This document shows, piece after piece, positions 19,864 through 33,609 of a stretch of DNA of 64,000 nucleotides; positions within the stretch are counted from its first letter, which is position 1, and each line of letters opens with the position of its first letter. This DNA comes from Andrena cerasifolii (taxonomy: Eukaryota > Arthropoda > Insecta > Hymenoptera > Andrenidae), in NCBI RefSeq assembly GCF_050908995.1, contig NC_135119.1, forward strand, positions 10,912,001 to 10,976,000. Direction: 5' to 3'. The translations under genes were made by a program, and so were the position numbers. Below the pieces are notes generated by a model. That model made no database searches. It was not told the origin of the DNA and saw only the letters and a list, made by a program, of their open reading frames with translations.

Positions 19864-21710
19864 CGTGGCTCCCGAACACAGGAATTACTAAACCTATATT
19901 CCTACAGTATAAAAAATTCGTTATAGAGCTTCTGTCAATATTAGGTGGCAGCAGAGCTGCTTCTGGGGGCGGGCGGAGCTCTACCCTCACTCCGCCTCCC
20001 TTTCTCTTACGTCACTAGCGTCGTCCACTGGTGGGGGGAACGCTCCTCCCCCATTAGCAGCTCTCCTACAACACAGTCCAATTATCTCGAACTTCAGCGA
20101 TTTTCCAGGAGAAAACAACGATTCGTTAGGTAGGATAACCACCAGGTTTTCAACTTGTTTGTTATTGTCTCGACGAGCGACACGACTGAAACGTGTCATA
20201 TGAAACCGGCGGCGCTCTGTAAAGGAAAACACGTTTCCAGCGAATTAATCCGCTTACGTCGCAGTCCCCCTCCTCTGTATTTTCACAAATTCTGCCCCGC
20301 CTGTCGGGCACGTGGACAGCGCGATTGAAATCATGACGCCTGGCGATAATATCGGGGCTTCTTGGAGTTTCCTGTATTTCACGACAGCTAGATGGGGAAA
20401 TAACGATGACCAACGTGGAACGAGAAAGAAGACGGCCGCGCCTTTCTATTTCCCTTCAATTTCCGGCGCGCAGCGTGACGTTATAAAGTCTCCACCCGCT
20501 CCCTCTGCCCTCATTACGGAATATCGCGGGGACCTGGTATCCGTGGAACGTTAAACCGATCGGAAAGTAATAACTTATTGAATTTCGCGAGCGTCGCCGT
20601 GGCACAATACACGCCCGCGAGCTTCCGAGATAAGGGCTGAAATTCTAGACGCCTCGCGCGGGTTCCGCGGTTCGCTTACAGTCGAGTCAACCACCATTCA
20701 ATAACTGTAAACTGGCGCACACATTGAAATTATTGAGAGTCTAGGATGGTCGCGTAAAAAGGGTGGGAGGTTAGCGCAGATAAGGGGAGAATTAGCACGC
20801 CCTTCTGTGTAATGTAGAATCTAGATCAGGAAAATCTCAGATAACTGTTAATGCTTGCTTTTCAATTCTTATTTTTAAAACGATTGTAGTTCACGTGTAA
20901 AAGTTTAGTTCGTAGATGTTTATGGGCAAGAGTATGATTTGTAAAAGTCCACGTGCAAACGTTTAATTTGTAGAAAATCACGAGTTAAAATTTAATTCGT
21001 AAAAGTCCAAGCGCTGAAGTTTAATTTAAACTAATTTATTCCTTTTCGTAGAAGCCACTTATAGTGGTCTCACCAAGTCCAATGGTTCCAGGAATGTTTC
21101 TGATGAGTTTCCGAATTGTGTCGTGATAGTCAAATTGTAATTCGGATACAGGTGACCAAGGTGTGTGATTTAGATATTTGTCCATGCAATTTATCGGCAG
21201 AGATGAATTTCATCCTAGCAAATGAATTAGCTACGAGCATCGAGGTAAGGCTCGATAGGGAAACGGAATTGTTTCAATCGGTTAGGTAAGCTTGATTTAT
21301 TCGTCCGCTAGAGCGGACCGGACGAGTATAAAAGGATTAAAGTATCGGCTGGCACAAAGCTCGCCGCTTTCATGCATAACTTGTACACTTTAGATGTCCG
21401 TTGGTATTAAATCCACGGATTCTGATCGTCAACGGTGGCAAATAAAGTGGAGCGCCGGCTGATCAATTAAGCCACGATATATACACGTATCAGCTTTGGC
21501 CAGAAACTAGCGAACGTTAGCCAAGCCACGCTATCATTCGCTTTTCTAAATTCGTAACTCGAGGGTGTATAAACTTTCAAAATTACAGACGCTATTAAAA
21601 AAGTGAAGTTCGCGAGTTTCTTACACGAATCTTTACATTTAGATGTGCAATTTGTTAAAAAAAAAATCCATTATAAAATGGAGGTCTATATATTCTACTC
21701 GATAAGAGGA

Positions 21711-21918
21711 CAAAAACTTCAAAGGGAACCATATCTCGCAAACAAACCGTTTCTCTATAAAAGACTGTTAAAGTTTCAGCCAATTAGATCGCGCGAAGCG
21801 CCTGCGGGCGTGGCGCCCCGCCCACTTCGTCCCCCGTTCTGAGTAAGCCCCATAGAACTCAACAATTTCTTACGAGAGAACCGTTCAACTGCGAGAAGTG
21901 GTTCCTTTTAAACTGTTC
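21711..21918. mobile_element. Palindromic MITE family A, diverged copy
   Basis: The left end reads AAAACTTCAAAGGGAACCAT, followed by CGCAAACAAACCGTTTCTCT and TTAAAGTTTCAGCCAATTAG. A weaker reverse-complement half ends near GTGGTTCCTTTTAAACTGTT. The core is CpG-rich (GAAGCGCCTGCGGGCGTGG). Better copies are at 31298-31515 and 58363-58609. Confidence 0.7.
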
Positions 21919-22639
21919 ATCCATTTATCAAGTGGAGTATATACAAATAAAGAGAGAACTTTCACCTCCAGTCCCCTCGCCGATATAAACCTTGCAATTA
22001 TTTAGGAAACTCAGACCATTACTTCTTTCTTAACAGAAGATAATTTACAACACATCCTCAATTTTCCACTCCGTTTGAATTTTCCCCTCTCAATATTCGA
22101 GTCACGATGTTTTCCTTAACGAAATCACTTCAGTAAGTTACTACCCCCGCTGTAAAGCGCGCCGGGTTAATAAGGGAGAGGGTATCGCGCCCGGGATATT
22201 AAAGATCGTAGGTTCAACGTAAAAGTAGATATATATATAGCCAGGTTCGTCGCGTATCTCCTCCTAAATCATCCTTTAATCAAATTACCTGGCGATGAGG
22301 TAAATCCAGCGGAGCGTAGCGTCGAAAGTCCTCGCCCTCCACCCTTATCAGCGTGAGGTTTCTTTCGCAGTCCTTGCTCGATAGAATCCCTGGAATTTCC
22401 AGCGGCGAGGGACGGTCTTCCCTGCTGCCTCGTAGGTGCTACATTAAGGCTACGCTCTAAGGCTTTCATTAGAAGCTTCCTGCAACATAGCGCGAGGGAG
22501 GTGCTGAAAGTGAAGGTAATTAACGTTTTTACCGAGGAGAAAACACTCTGGGGCTTTAACCGGGCGCGAGAAGTCGGAGTACAAACTTCCCTAAGTAGTG
22601 CTGTAAATTTTTTTTTCTCAAAAAAATATACCGACTACG

Positions 22640-23345
22640 GGGTGTATAAATTTTGGGTCACCGATTTGGCTGAAATTGTGCATATGCATAGTTCTCGCCG
22701 TGCATAGCACGGTGCCAAGTGCGGGAGACGCAATTATCAGAAGTTTCGGAGAAAACCCAGACTCAAAATTGAAAAATTCATTTTTTTGCTGATTAATAGA
22801 GACTTCTGTGCGAGAAGGTCGATTTAAGTAACTAGTTATAGGAATAATTGGAAATTAGGGGCAAATTCACTCTAAGGGGGTGACATTGACCCCCGAAAAT
22901 TCCCCCATTTTGCGTTATAACTCGCAACCCCTATAGGTTCATTAACCACTATTAGGTTGCAAATTCATAACTTCGATAGAAAAAAGGTTTTCAGACAAAA
23001 GTTATTTCTTTTAATTAGCACTATCATTTGGTAAAAAAAAACTATCTCCTACAGTTCGCGAATTATAACACAAAATCGAAAAAAAAACGAATTTTCAGGC
23101 GTCAATTATCGAAAAGAAGTTTAAACAAAAGTTACATCTTTCAAATTACCCCCACCACCAATCTTTAATTCGATAATTATTTTTACACAGTTTTCTGGAT
23201 ATAAAAAACGGTGCAACTTTTCTTAAATTTCTTCTCGATATCTCTCACCGTTTTCCAGATATTCCACAAAAAATAAAATTCTGCACTTTTTTCAAGGGGT
23301 GATTTCACCCCTTAAAACTTCACTGTGGCACCAACAAAAAATAGG
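22640..23345. repeat. Dispersed repeat related to 45148-45485
   Basis: The part from about 23090 shares blocks with the 45-kb locus: CGAAAAGAAGTTTAAACAAA, CGATAATTATTTTTACACAG-type sequence, AAGGGGTGATTTCACCCCTT and CACTGTGGCACCAA. The 5' part (22640-22760, TTTGGCTGAAATTGTGCATA) has a weaker counterpart near 24115-24150. Internal symmetry suggests a decayed foldback element. No coding frame is seen. Confidence 0.65.
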
Positions 23346-25082
23346 TTTGTCCTACGAATGAACTATTCTACTCGCACACAAGATTTGCCTAATGTTACCA
23401 ACTTCCCCTTTTAATGCACTTTCTTTCCCGCGCATGCGCATATATCGAGGGTGCAAAAACCGGGAAACTTTGGACTCGTTTTTCTCGCAAACCACCCGAC
23501 GGAATCGCCCGTGCTTTTGCAATATTGTTACACATACTCTGCCCTGCCGATCCACCGGATTGGAACCAAAATGGCCACCTGAGCCTCGCGCCGAACCTTC
23601 GTGGCGCGTTTCGCAGCGAACTGGCTTTGTCGCGGGCCAATGGGGGAGAATCTCGTTAAACGTGGAACAAATTCGCGGCGCACCACCGATCGCCGTTTCG
23701 ATATTTAATCGGCGCACGTCGCCGGGTTGGACTCGTTGCCCAGGACGTGTATCAATTGCAATTAGCGGGCAAGTTCGAATGGTAACGTTTAACGAGGCGC
23801 TGTGTGCACACACGTCGTTTTAATGAGAAAAACAATTGGACGAGGACGGGGCTCTCGCGGTGTATTGTGTAAAATTGCGGGAGAACAAGGGGATGCACTC
23901 GTGGGGCAGCCGCGAGTCGATAAGTTTGCCCTGGATACGTATGGAGTGTAAAAGAAATAATGGTGGCGGTTTTCAGCGTATGGATCTAGTAAATCGAGTG
24001 GAAAAAAAACGATGCCTTTATTGTGTCATATCTTCCATTTGAAATTGAGCAATTTCTGTCACTCCGCCGTAGCTTCGGATTTAATATCCTTCGCAAAAGG
24101 ATGCACGGAATCTGAGTCATCGATTTGCTTCCAATTCTGCACATGGGTGGTCCATAATATATATTGCATGGTACAGTTTCATAGTTTATGAGAAAATGGA
24201 GCTCAAAGTTCTGCTATTCTTTACCCTCGATATATGCATGCACTCGCACGTGATCAAGAAGCGGAATATAATATGGAATAGTTACCATTTTTAATTGTCA
24301 GATATTTTACTTTAGGCTCATAAAAATTTGAACTTGAGTTTTTCACAAAATTTTAAGGTAGGATTAACTCTGCTTTGGGGGTTCCTGGTTGCAAGTGTCG
24401 AAGCATAAATGGCACCTAATTACGCAACTGAAATATCTACCTAGTTAGGGGCCATTTTTTCTGAAAGATCGTGCAAAATAATTCTGCGTTTCGCAGCCGC
24501 TTGAGCTGGAATTCGCGAAAATAAGGGGTCACCTTCGTTAAGCTTTGAAGCGCCCTAACGAACCACGCACCCCTCGGATGGCGATGAAAATGGATGTGCA
24601 TTATAATCCTGAAGTCGTGTAAATCGTTAACCCGGAGTCCGGACACAGACGTTTCCATTTTCTTCTATTTCGAAGCGTGCACTTTGGATTTCTTTGGAAC
24701 GATACTGATCTAGGGAATTTTATCGAGGTTCGGGACACGGCTGGTTGCTTTCCTTTGTCTGTTTCAGGCGGTTTACCAATTTCCACGTAGGGAAACGTCC
24801 TTCGGGCGTGAGTAATGGATAGACGTAGGCAGCAAGTTTTCACGCGTCTAGGGTGATCTATCATGAATAATATAATTGACTAATGGCACGATCCTCGGCG
24901 CTTTACTCGAATTTCGGGGAACTGGGGAAACTTCTTATCGCTGGCGAAGTGTCGAGGTAACTTTCCAACTAGGAACGATCGCTTCTCGAGCACGCCTGGC
25001 CTCGTAAGTAGGTGTCTGCAGTCGATCAACGTGGAGAGTGCGTCATACGCGAGTTTTGATTGATATTTGCTTCGTGGCGGGG

Positions 25083-25085
<3 letters not shown>

Positions 25086-25127
<42 letters not shown>
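25086..25127. repeat. (AT)n microsatellite
   Basis: About 21 uninterrupted AT dinucleotides. A simple repeat, likely to vary in length between individuals. Confidence 0.95.
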
Positions 25128-25131
<4 letters not shown>

Positions 25132-25219
25132 GGTACGAATGGAGGGATTGAAGGCGATGGAGATCAGTCATATGGGGGGGGATAGATTTACAAAATTTTA
25201 GGGATTTGTGTCTTGAAGG

Positions 25220-26290
25220 TAAGTATTTCTTCGATGGGTAATTGAAACCGAGGAGTTAGAGGTTGAAAGATGTGAAATGTGAAAATTCTGTTTTCTGAGT
25301 TTTCACTTTATGTTTATGTTGGGGGAGTAGTGTATTGAGTTCTTTGAGTAGGATTTGGGAGTAGAAATTTGGGATATTAGTGGTGATGAATGCATTGCGA
25401 CGCATTTGGTAGATTGGAAGCTGAAATTAGAAGATGGAAGCCTTCTTTTTGAAGAGTTTTCAAATTCTTTGGAAACTTAATATTCGCGTAGGAAACTTAG
25501 GTATCGAGTTCTTGGAGTAGAATTTGCGAGTAGAAATTTGGGATATTAGTGGTGATGAATGCATTGCGACGCATTTGGTAGATTTGGAGCTGAAATTAGA
25601 AGATGCAAGTCTCCGTTTTGAAGAGGATTCAAAATCTTTCGAATCTTAATATTCACGTGTGAAACCTATGCATTGAGTTCTTATAGTAGAATTTTCAAGC
25701 AAAAAATTTGTGATGGTGCTGATGAATTGGCTTCTCATTTGGTAGATTTGGAGCTAAAATTAGGAGGTGGAAGCTCCCATTTTGAAGAATATTCGAAATT
25801 TTTGGAAACCTAACATTCACGAGTGAAACCTACGCAGCGAGTTTTTACAGTAGACTTTTCAAGCAAAAAATTCGGGACACCAATGGTACTAAACGTGATG
25901 CCTCAAATTTCCCACAAAATTTCACGCTGCGAATATGAAAGCAGACCTATACCCAGACCTACGTATCAAGTTCCTACGGTACAATTTTCCGTAAAAAAAA
26001 ATTCGAGATAATAGTAGCGACGGACGCAATGCCTCGAATTTCCCACATCTGGAACTGAAAATAGAAGGTGAAAGCCTCCATTCTACAGAGTATTCAAACT
26101 CATTCGAAACTTTTACTTCACGAGTGAAACCTACGTATCGAGTTCCTACAGTACAATTTTCCAGCAAAAAATTTCAGATATCAGTGGATGCTGCTAAATG
26201 CAGTGCCTCAAATTTCTCACATCTGCAGCTAAAAGTAAATGATAAAAAATTCAAAACCACTTTGCATCTAACACTCAGCGACATGGGTGC
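25220..26290 (+). repeat. Diverged tandem array with a period near 169 bp, about six copies
   Basis: The landmark GAGTTCTTNNAGTAG recurs at about 25337, 25506, 25675, 25839, 25967 and 26140 (spacings 169, 169, 164, 128, 173). Each unit also contains GGGATATTAGTGGTGATGAA-like sequence, a CATTTGGTAGATTTGGAGCT block and TTTTGAAGAGNATTCAAA. The copies become less alike towards the 3' end, and a solitary fragment appears near 27600-27670. Reading frames across it are incidental. Confidence 0.8.
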
Positions 26291-27173
26291 AACGAATGGT
26301 CTACCCCCCCCCCTCCCGCCCCTGGCTCAGTTCGTCCAAAATGAAATTAATTTATTACAAAATAAGAGTAAATTAAATTCTAAAGTAATTCCGTATTACA
26401 CGACCGTGGTTATAGTAATAATTCCTAACCACGTACATTAGGGTGGACCTTAAAAGTTAAAGACAAAATGAAATATTTTTTTAAGTCGTAACACCCTGAT
26501 TTTTTTGTTTAGATGTAGGTACAGATATTATATAAAAACTTTGGACAAAAAACTCTTATGTTTAGAGGTAGCTCAGGAGAGTCGATTATAGAAATTATGG
26601 AAATTCAATATGTAATGGCCATATTTTAATTTACACGTTTACATTATATTCCATTTACATTTATATTTGATAATTTGTTCAATTTATTATTCACAGAGGC
26701 TTAGATATCACACAGTGTCTGTTTCCTATCGTCAGGTTACAATCTACTAATTGTTTCACTTAATTATACGTCAGATGGGGTACAATGGCACCTTTCCTCG
26801 GTTTATATTTTTCTTAATGAACAAATCCACGCATTTGGGAAAATCTCCAGTGTTCCATGCCCTTCGATATAATTTCACAATCATTGACCTACCCCTAAAT
26901 ATAGATCAACTGTGCTCATGTTCTTCTCGATTTTATTTTTTATGGAACGAACAAATTGAAATGGCACGAAGATCATTATTTATTTATTAATCATAAACGG
27001 GTTAGAACCTATTATATAGCAAGGATACATGACATTATGCGTGTTGAATAAAAATAAATCTAAATATATGCATACGATATCAAATTAGACTTAACAATGG
27101 AAAGAAAAATGAAAAAAAAATAGAGGTGAAGAATGAGTAATGAGAAGTGAAAAATGTACAATGAAAATGAAAA

Positions 27174-27213
27174 TAAGAATGAGAATGAGAATGAGAATGA
27201 GAATGAGAAAGGA
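27174..27213. repeat. (GAGAAT)n microsatellite
   Basis: About six head-to-tail copies of GAGAAT lie inside a longer purine-rich stretch (27110-27260). Confidence 0.9.
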
Positions 27214-27259
27214 AAAGAAAAAGAAAATAGAAATACATAGAAAATAGAATAGAAGTGAA

Positions 27260-30200
27260 AAGTGAGGGGTGGAATTAAAAGTGTATGTATACTATACTAT
27301 TAATTTTAGTTTTGTCGCGTGAACGGATTACCAGCTATTTTGATCCTTCGCTCTTAGCATTCTGTGCAATTTACTCTTTAATACGTCAACAGATTCATGA
27401 AAGAAATCAACTGCATCAGCATATAAGTTTGCTTGTTGTAGTAGCCGGTTAATCGAGTTAGATCATATTTTCATATTTGAAAAATAAGCCCCACCCCACT
27501 GTCCACGAACTCAAAATTCGGTCTCACTATTTATCGCTCCTCCCTGAATTAAATATTGTCCCTCCCTCAATCCTAGCTGCGCCTCTGTCCAGCGAAGTGT
27601 CCAACTCTCCCGAAGCTTCGTATTCACGTTGCGAAGCCTACGTACCAAGTCCCGGGAGCAGAAGTTCCCACTAAAATCAATATTATCATCATCCACTCAG
27701 TCGAATTACCGCCTTGCCACATTCTTGTGCGTGGCGAGGAGGACTATCGACGATGATGGACGCACTGCATCCAATTAGGGGCAACCGGAGCCGACGGCTG
27801 TCCAGGGGCGTCAGGTGTGTTAAAGCAACGTTAATTTACACACGACGCCATTCGATGCCTATTACTCATGCTCCCCCTCCCACGGACAATCGCGATTGGA
27901 TGGACGAGGGCTGATAATCCGCGAAGTTTCCGAACGGGCGCCCACATAATTCATACCGTCACATTATTCCGCGTGGCCGGCTACAATCCTCTCCCGATCG
28001 GCCGTTCTGCTGGCGCGTTCAACGCCAGGCCGTTCGTTCCCCTCTATTTCCCTCGTCGAACCGAGTCGCCACCAGCCAAGATGCAAAAATCATACTTCAA
28101 ATGGACCGGCCAAGAATCCCGTTAACCCTCGATTCGCTGGCAACAGCGAGGGAGTAAGCAGAATTTCTGCGCGACCCAGTGCTCACAGTTGCCAAGCGGC
28201 ACAGTGGGCCGAAAAGTTGGCGCCTCTTGGGTCTTTTTTTTATGAAGATATCGAAATGAAATTTGCAACAAAAAATAGGACAAAATTATTCCTTCCGAAT
28301 GATGTATAATTTAATATTTTTTTACATTTAGTTATTTAGTTTTCAATTTTTTTTATTTTGCGATAGAAAAAAATTAAAAACTGTCCATTCGGTACTGCAT
28401 TTTTCGGTGGTTTAAGTCGAATTTTGGGGAAACTTTTGGTTTTCAAGTTGTAAGGAAAAGTTGAGTCATAAAGGAAAGTAGCAATAAATCGTTTTGATTA
28501 AATTAAAGACCAGACTTTTGGGATAAAAATCTTCTTTTATTAGTAACCAATGATCTATTAAAAAATAATTCTATATGCAGTAACGAAAATAGCGACATTT
28601 TTTAACATTGATAACTCATTTCACGGTGGAATTTTTCACATCCACACCGTTGGAGCTAGAACAAAAAGACAAAAAGTTTTGTAATACAAACGCTATATAT
28701 GTACCAGATTCGGACCAATAATTTTTGCAAAATTTTGAAAACTCTTTTTGCAATTAACATTTCCATAAGAAATTTTCTAACAAAAAAAAAAGGAATTGTC
28801 TTCAAATGTTTGAAATTCTTTCAAAACTCACTATTTTTTTCGAAATCTCAGGTGGGTACTGTTAGATTTTAAATTCTGTTAGACTTGCTAGATTTTAGTA
28901 CCTAACAACATATTTCATGGAGCAACGCCTCCGCAGTGTCCCCTTTAAGATTTATGAACGACTGACAGAGTGTCTACCACAAGAAGGACATAATTCATTA
29001 GAAGCTCTCGCAGGTGCTCGGATTCTACGAGGAGACTCCCCTCAACAATACCCCTGTTTCAAAGGCTCACCTCCCGATCCGCAAACCCGCCTACTTAAAC
29101 GTAAATACGCCAACAGACAAATTAATCCGAACGCACACGTCGAAGCAGCCGCTGGAATTTACATTGCAGGGGCCAGAAAGAATGCAGCTTGATGCAAAGC
29201 GGGGATCGAGCCTGGATTACGTTTCAATTAGCCCAGCTTACGTGGACGGGCGTGTGGGACAAGATTCATATGTGGGTCGTGCGAGGTGGATTATTTTATA
29301 GTTCCAAAAGCGAGGGCTGCCCCCCGGGAGCGGGGTTTGTGTTACCTGAAAAAGCTGCAGGTGTGCGAGGGGGTTGAAAAAAGGAGGCCAGAGTTAAGTG
29401 TGCTTTATCACGCTGCATACGTCATAAAAATCTGGAACGACGGTCTCCTGGAGAGGAGTCGAGCAAAAAGAAATCTCGGCTGAGTTCTTCATCCTCGGAG
29501 TCACCCCCCTCTGCACACACACACACTGGGGCGCGTGTCTTTTTAATCCGCCCCCTCCCAGCTTGAGTTACGTCTCAACTTCTCGCCTCGCCCACAGTGG
29601 CCAGATATTTTTAATAATGCTGCGCAGGGTGCATTTATGGTGGGGAGAGGAATGTAGAGAAATATGAAAAGAGCGCCAACTGAAGTATTTTTAGATCCCG
29701 GGGAAGTAAGGTTTTGAAGTGTCTCATATTAATTCTGACGCAAGGTCCACGGAACCCTGAAATAGGATCCGGTCTTTCGAGTTTATAGAGATCGAAACGC
29801 TTGGCAGTAGGTCGCGTGCGAGAGTCCTCCAGTCCCATTTGTTCGCAATACTCCCTGAACGCACATCGGCGTTATCCGCACTGGATGCCTGTACTGTTGA
29901 AGCGTATATGTGAGTTTATTGGCTGCAAAGAGTGAAAGTTTACATTTCATAGATTGGGGGCTTCTAAAATTGTCTGTGGATACCAACATAATATTTATTT
30001 AATGCCTAGTATTAAGTCATACTTTAAGTTAAACTTTAAGGGTTAGTGGAGTGTTTTTTTTTTACTTTTCTTTTATTATTATATACAGGGTGTATGTTTC
30101 TAAAATTATGGGGATATAAGTGCACCTAAACCGAGCAATAACAATATTTGTGGGAGTCAATCAGGAGTGGGAGGTCTCCATTAGCGACTAGTAACGCCTC

Positions 30201-31290
30201 TATTAGATCGCCTGTTAATTCTCCACTTGAGAGATCCCTATCCCCACAGAATTCACTCTACAAAGTAATCCTGCCCACGTATGGTCCACTCTGGGGACCT
30301 CGAATCGATCAGTCGAATCCTCAGCACGTCAGGGTTTATTTTCTCCATCGCCATTATCTCTCCCTATTCCGAAGTTCCACCCTATCACTGATCCTTAATA
30401 CATCTTCCCTTTAACGAAACCCCAGCCACAATGGACTAAAAAAAAAAGAATATCGATAATATAATTAATGAGTCCTTTGCTCTGCCCCGTAATACGATAC
30501 CGAAGAAAATAAAGCTACGTTAAACAATGTGTTCGCCCTCCGACGAATGCAAAGGGTGGGGGTAGCTTGGACGGGAGATAGTGGCCTGTAATTAAGCGCA
30601 TCCTGCAGTGTGTCGGCTGGGCGAGAAGGGGGTAAATAGTGAGGGTCGTTTAACTTGATTTTCGCGTTATCTTTAACGAGGTTAAAGTCGCAGTGACGTC
30701 CTATAGTCCGGCCAATGTCGTTACGCTCCCGTTACATCCAATAGAATCGAAAGCCTGAGCCCAAGCTCAGGGAACCCCCGAAGGGAACTCGATTTCTTCC
30801 ATCCAAGTATGTTTACTGGGACTCGATAGACGTGCACGACTCCTATCTACGATCGTATCTCTTCTCGTTCGTCTTGAATAAAGGGAGCTACCGAGGTGAG
30901 CGGATAGGATTCGATCAGATTATTAACTTTATGTGGGATTATCTATCTGCCCCTGCCACTTTAATTCTTTAGTTCACTATTGTTTGACATACACATTTTA
31001 CTTCTACTTTATATGAACATGGTATTATCGATTTTCCTTTTTCCTTTGGAGAAGAAAAGGCTTGCTCTGCTTTATGCGTAAGGTGGAGTGGCGAAGCTGC
31101 AACTTTAACGTAAAAATTTCATAATAAATTAGATTAAAGTTTCATAAATTTTCATATACGTTTGATGCAAGTAACAGACTTGTTTAATAGAAAGAAAGAA
31201 TAGTTACGAATAGGATGTTTAAATAATAAGTGGAGATCAAAGTTCAAGATTAAACTTGTTCTTTGTTTCTATGCATTCGTCTCGAAAAAA
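27260..31290. other. Non-coding stretch without recognised genes
   Basis: Mixed-composition DNA in the presumed long intron. The piece at 28190-28870 is AT-rich and begins CACAGTGGGCCGAAAAGTTG, and 30085 has TACAGGGTGTATG; both resemble the ends of common insect repeats, but no matching partner end was found here. The open frames are short and lack coding character. Confidence 0.5.
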
Positions 31291-31297
31291 GGATACA

Positions 31298-31515
31298 AAG
31301 TTGTAAAGGGAGCGTGTGTCGCAAATGAACCGTTTCCCTGCAAAAGATCGTTAAAGTTTCAACCAATTAAGTCGCGCAGAGTCGCTTCTAGAGGCGGAGC
31401 GTCGTCCCCACTGCGCCACCGCCTATCCTACTCTGCGCGCTCTAATTGGCTAAAACTTTAACAACCTTTTGCAGCTAAACCGTTCGTTTCCCACACATGG
31501 TTCCTTCACATTTTT
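31298..31515. mobile_element. Palindromic MITE family A, second copy
   Basis: The left arm runs AAAGTTGTAAAGGGAGCGTG, AAATGAACCGTTTCCCTGCA, TTAAAGTTTCAACCAATTAA. The right arm is its approximate complement, AATTGGCTAAAACTTTAACA to GGTTCCTTCACATTTT. The core between the arms is CpG-rich (GTCGCGCAGAGTCGC, GGCGGAGCGTCG). No coding capacity. Confidence 0.85.
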
Positions 31516-33609
31516 TTATCTCCCTAACGACCAGAATACACAGGGACCATAAACATTTCACTACAAATATCGAGGTGAACGTAAGCTTCACTTTAACAGA
31601 CCTCCACTATTCCAAACGCGTACAATCCTCTGTGAAAGTTGTGTTAAATACATTTTTACGCCTGGTCGAATATCTCGCAGCATAAAATCCATCCTCGTAG
31701 TTCACGGGACAAACAACACTTCTGCATCACCACGTACACTTTTACAACCGCCGAATTGCAATCTGCGACGCGTGCACGATTTAATTATCACGCTGATTGA
31801 TTAGCAGCCTGGCGCCGATTATTACGTTATACAATTCCGCGCAGTTAATTCCCATATCGATGACACAACGCTGCGAAATGTCGCGTACTGGATCCCCCCC
31901 CCCCTGAAACGTATTAGTTACGCGATTAAAACCGCCACCGTGAAACGAACATCCTGCGATCTATCTGCATTAATTCGGCGACGAGATAGTATTTCCTGTA
32001 AACAGCTCGATGCATCCCGCCACTCTGAATTCATCGCGGAATCGGTATCATCTGCTTAAAAACAAAAATGTCTCCAGGAGCACTTCAGTTTTTTTTGAAA
32101 AACACGATCGGCAACGCGATGTTGTCATATTTTTTCGAAACGTTCTAGTGATCACTAATGTGACTCACTCTGCACAGTCTTTTTTACACGAAATACAAGC
32201 ATTCAATTTGATAAGTGTATTTCATTAGTATTTCAGAATCTTTTTTTTATTGTTATTCTGTTTTGAAAAATCGTGTTTTTCGTCGTTTCTCGGTTTGAGG
32301 ACGATAATGGTGTAATAATAATAATAATTGAAGGGGTCTTCTTTAAATTACGTAAGGCTTGGGAGAGGGGGGAAGCTTTGAGAATTTTTTACATTTCCTT
32401 AGAGGAGTAGCGTCTTGCGTAATATTTCTCAATCTAATTTTCAATAAATGCAAATTCTATCATTAATGTTCCAGAAAAGTAATTGTAGTTTTTTCCTGAA
32501 ACCGCGTTAAGTAAATTCTACAAAATTTTAAAAGAATTTTAATAACTGAAAAAATGCAATGTAAAAAATATCACGCAAGGAAGGGGGGTAGTGGGTTGGA
32601 ATATAAAATCTTACGAATTCTTACAGTTTGGGGAGGGAGGGGGTAAGAAATTGCCAAAATTACCCTCGCGCAACTTAAGGGCGGCCCCCAAGTGGCAAAA
32701 ATCAATATAAAATTTTATACTACAGTATTACCATTGGCATGTAGTAAATTTTCCGATAATTTTTTTTTTAATTTTGGCAGTTGCAGTGCTTTCAAATAGG
32801 GACTCTTCACTTTTTCATTGCACCAGTAGACATTAGAAATAACAACGAGAAGATAAGAAACGTAGAAAGAGAAAATAGTAGACGTTTTATTTTTTGTTTA
32901 TTTACTATCAAAAATCCATGAATTTTTCTTTCGTCCCTGTCGAAAGAGGCGGGATCGTTTGCCGCGGTTTGTTAAGGAAAGCTGAGGCATGAAAATAGTA
33001 GAATTCACGCGATGGGGTAATTAGGTACGCGTCCATCACCTTTGTTTCCTTGTTTTAAGCCCCGAGCCAGTTCCTTCTCGTGCTTTTCGCCACAGAAGCG
33101 TGAACCTTCGAGCAGCAGGAAATTCTCATGAGGTTTTCTCGCGGAGTGCAAGAAAGTGGGATTTTATGGCAAAGGTGAGAAGTGCAGCGCCGATGTTTTC
33201 GCAGCTTTCACGTGGACAAAGTAAATTGTAGCTTTCGAGGGTGAAAAAGCGGGGGTGATAACTGGGCGACTCGTCTCGGCGGGCGCGTTTTCTGCAGGGT
33301 TGAGGGGGGGGGGGGGTGCAAATATACTTAGGAGTCTGTGTCGAGTTTCAGCTGCGAATTGCCTTAGAGAAGATGAGCAAACGCGGGCGCGTTTGCGTTT
33401 TAATTTGATGTAATGAGCGACGCTGGAGGCGGCCTTTAGGTGGGATTGATGACTGCTGGTCTAGTGCTTTGATGGGGGTTTAATGCGCAGGGAAATGTGA
33501 TGATATTATCTTGTGTGCGTGCAGAGGGCGATAGCGAGGTTTCTAATGCGCGTGCAGTGAGCGGGGACGCTGCCCTCTCCACGTTGCATTAACGATAAGA
33601 AGGTTGATG

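Noticed and set aside
23352..23823. Overlapping frames of 143-153 aa on both strands
   Set aside because: GC-rich stretch with few stops in all frames; no domain or splice evidence.
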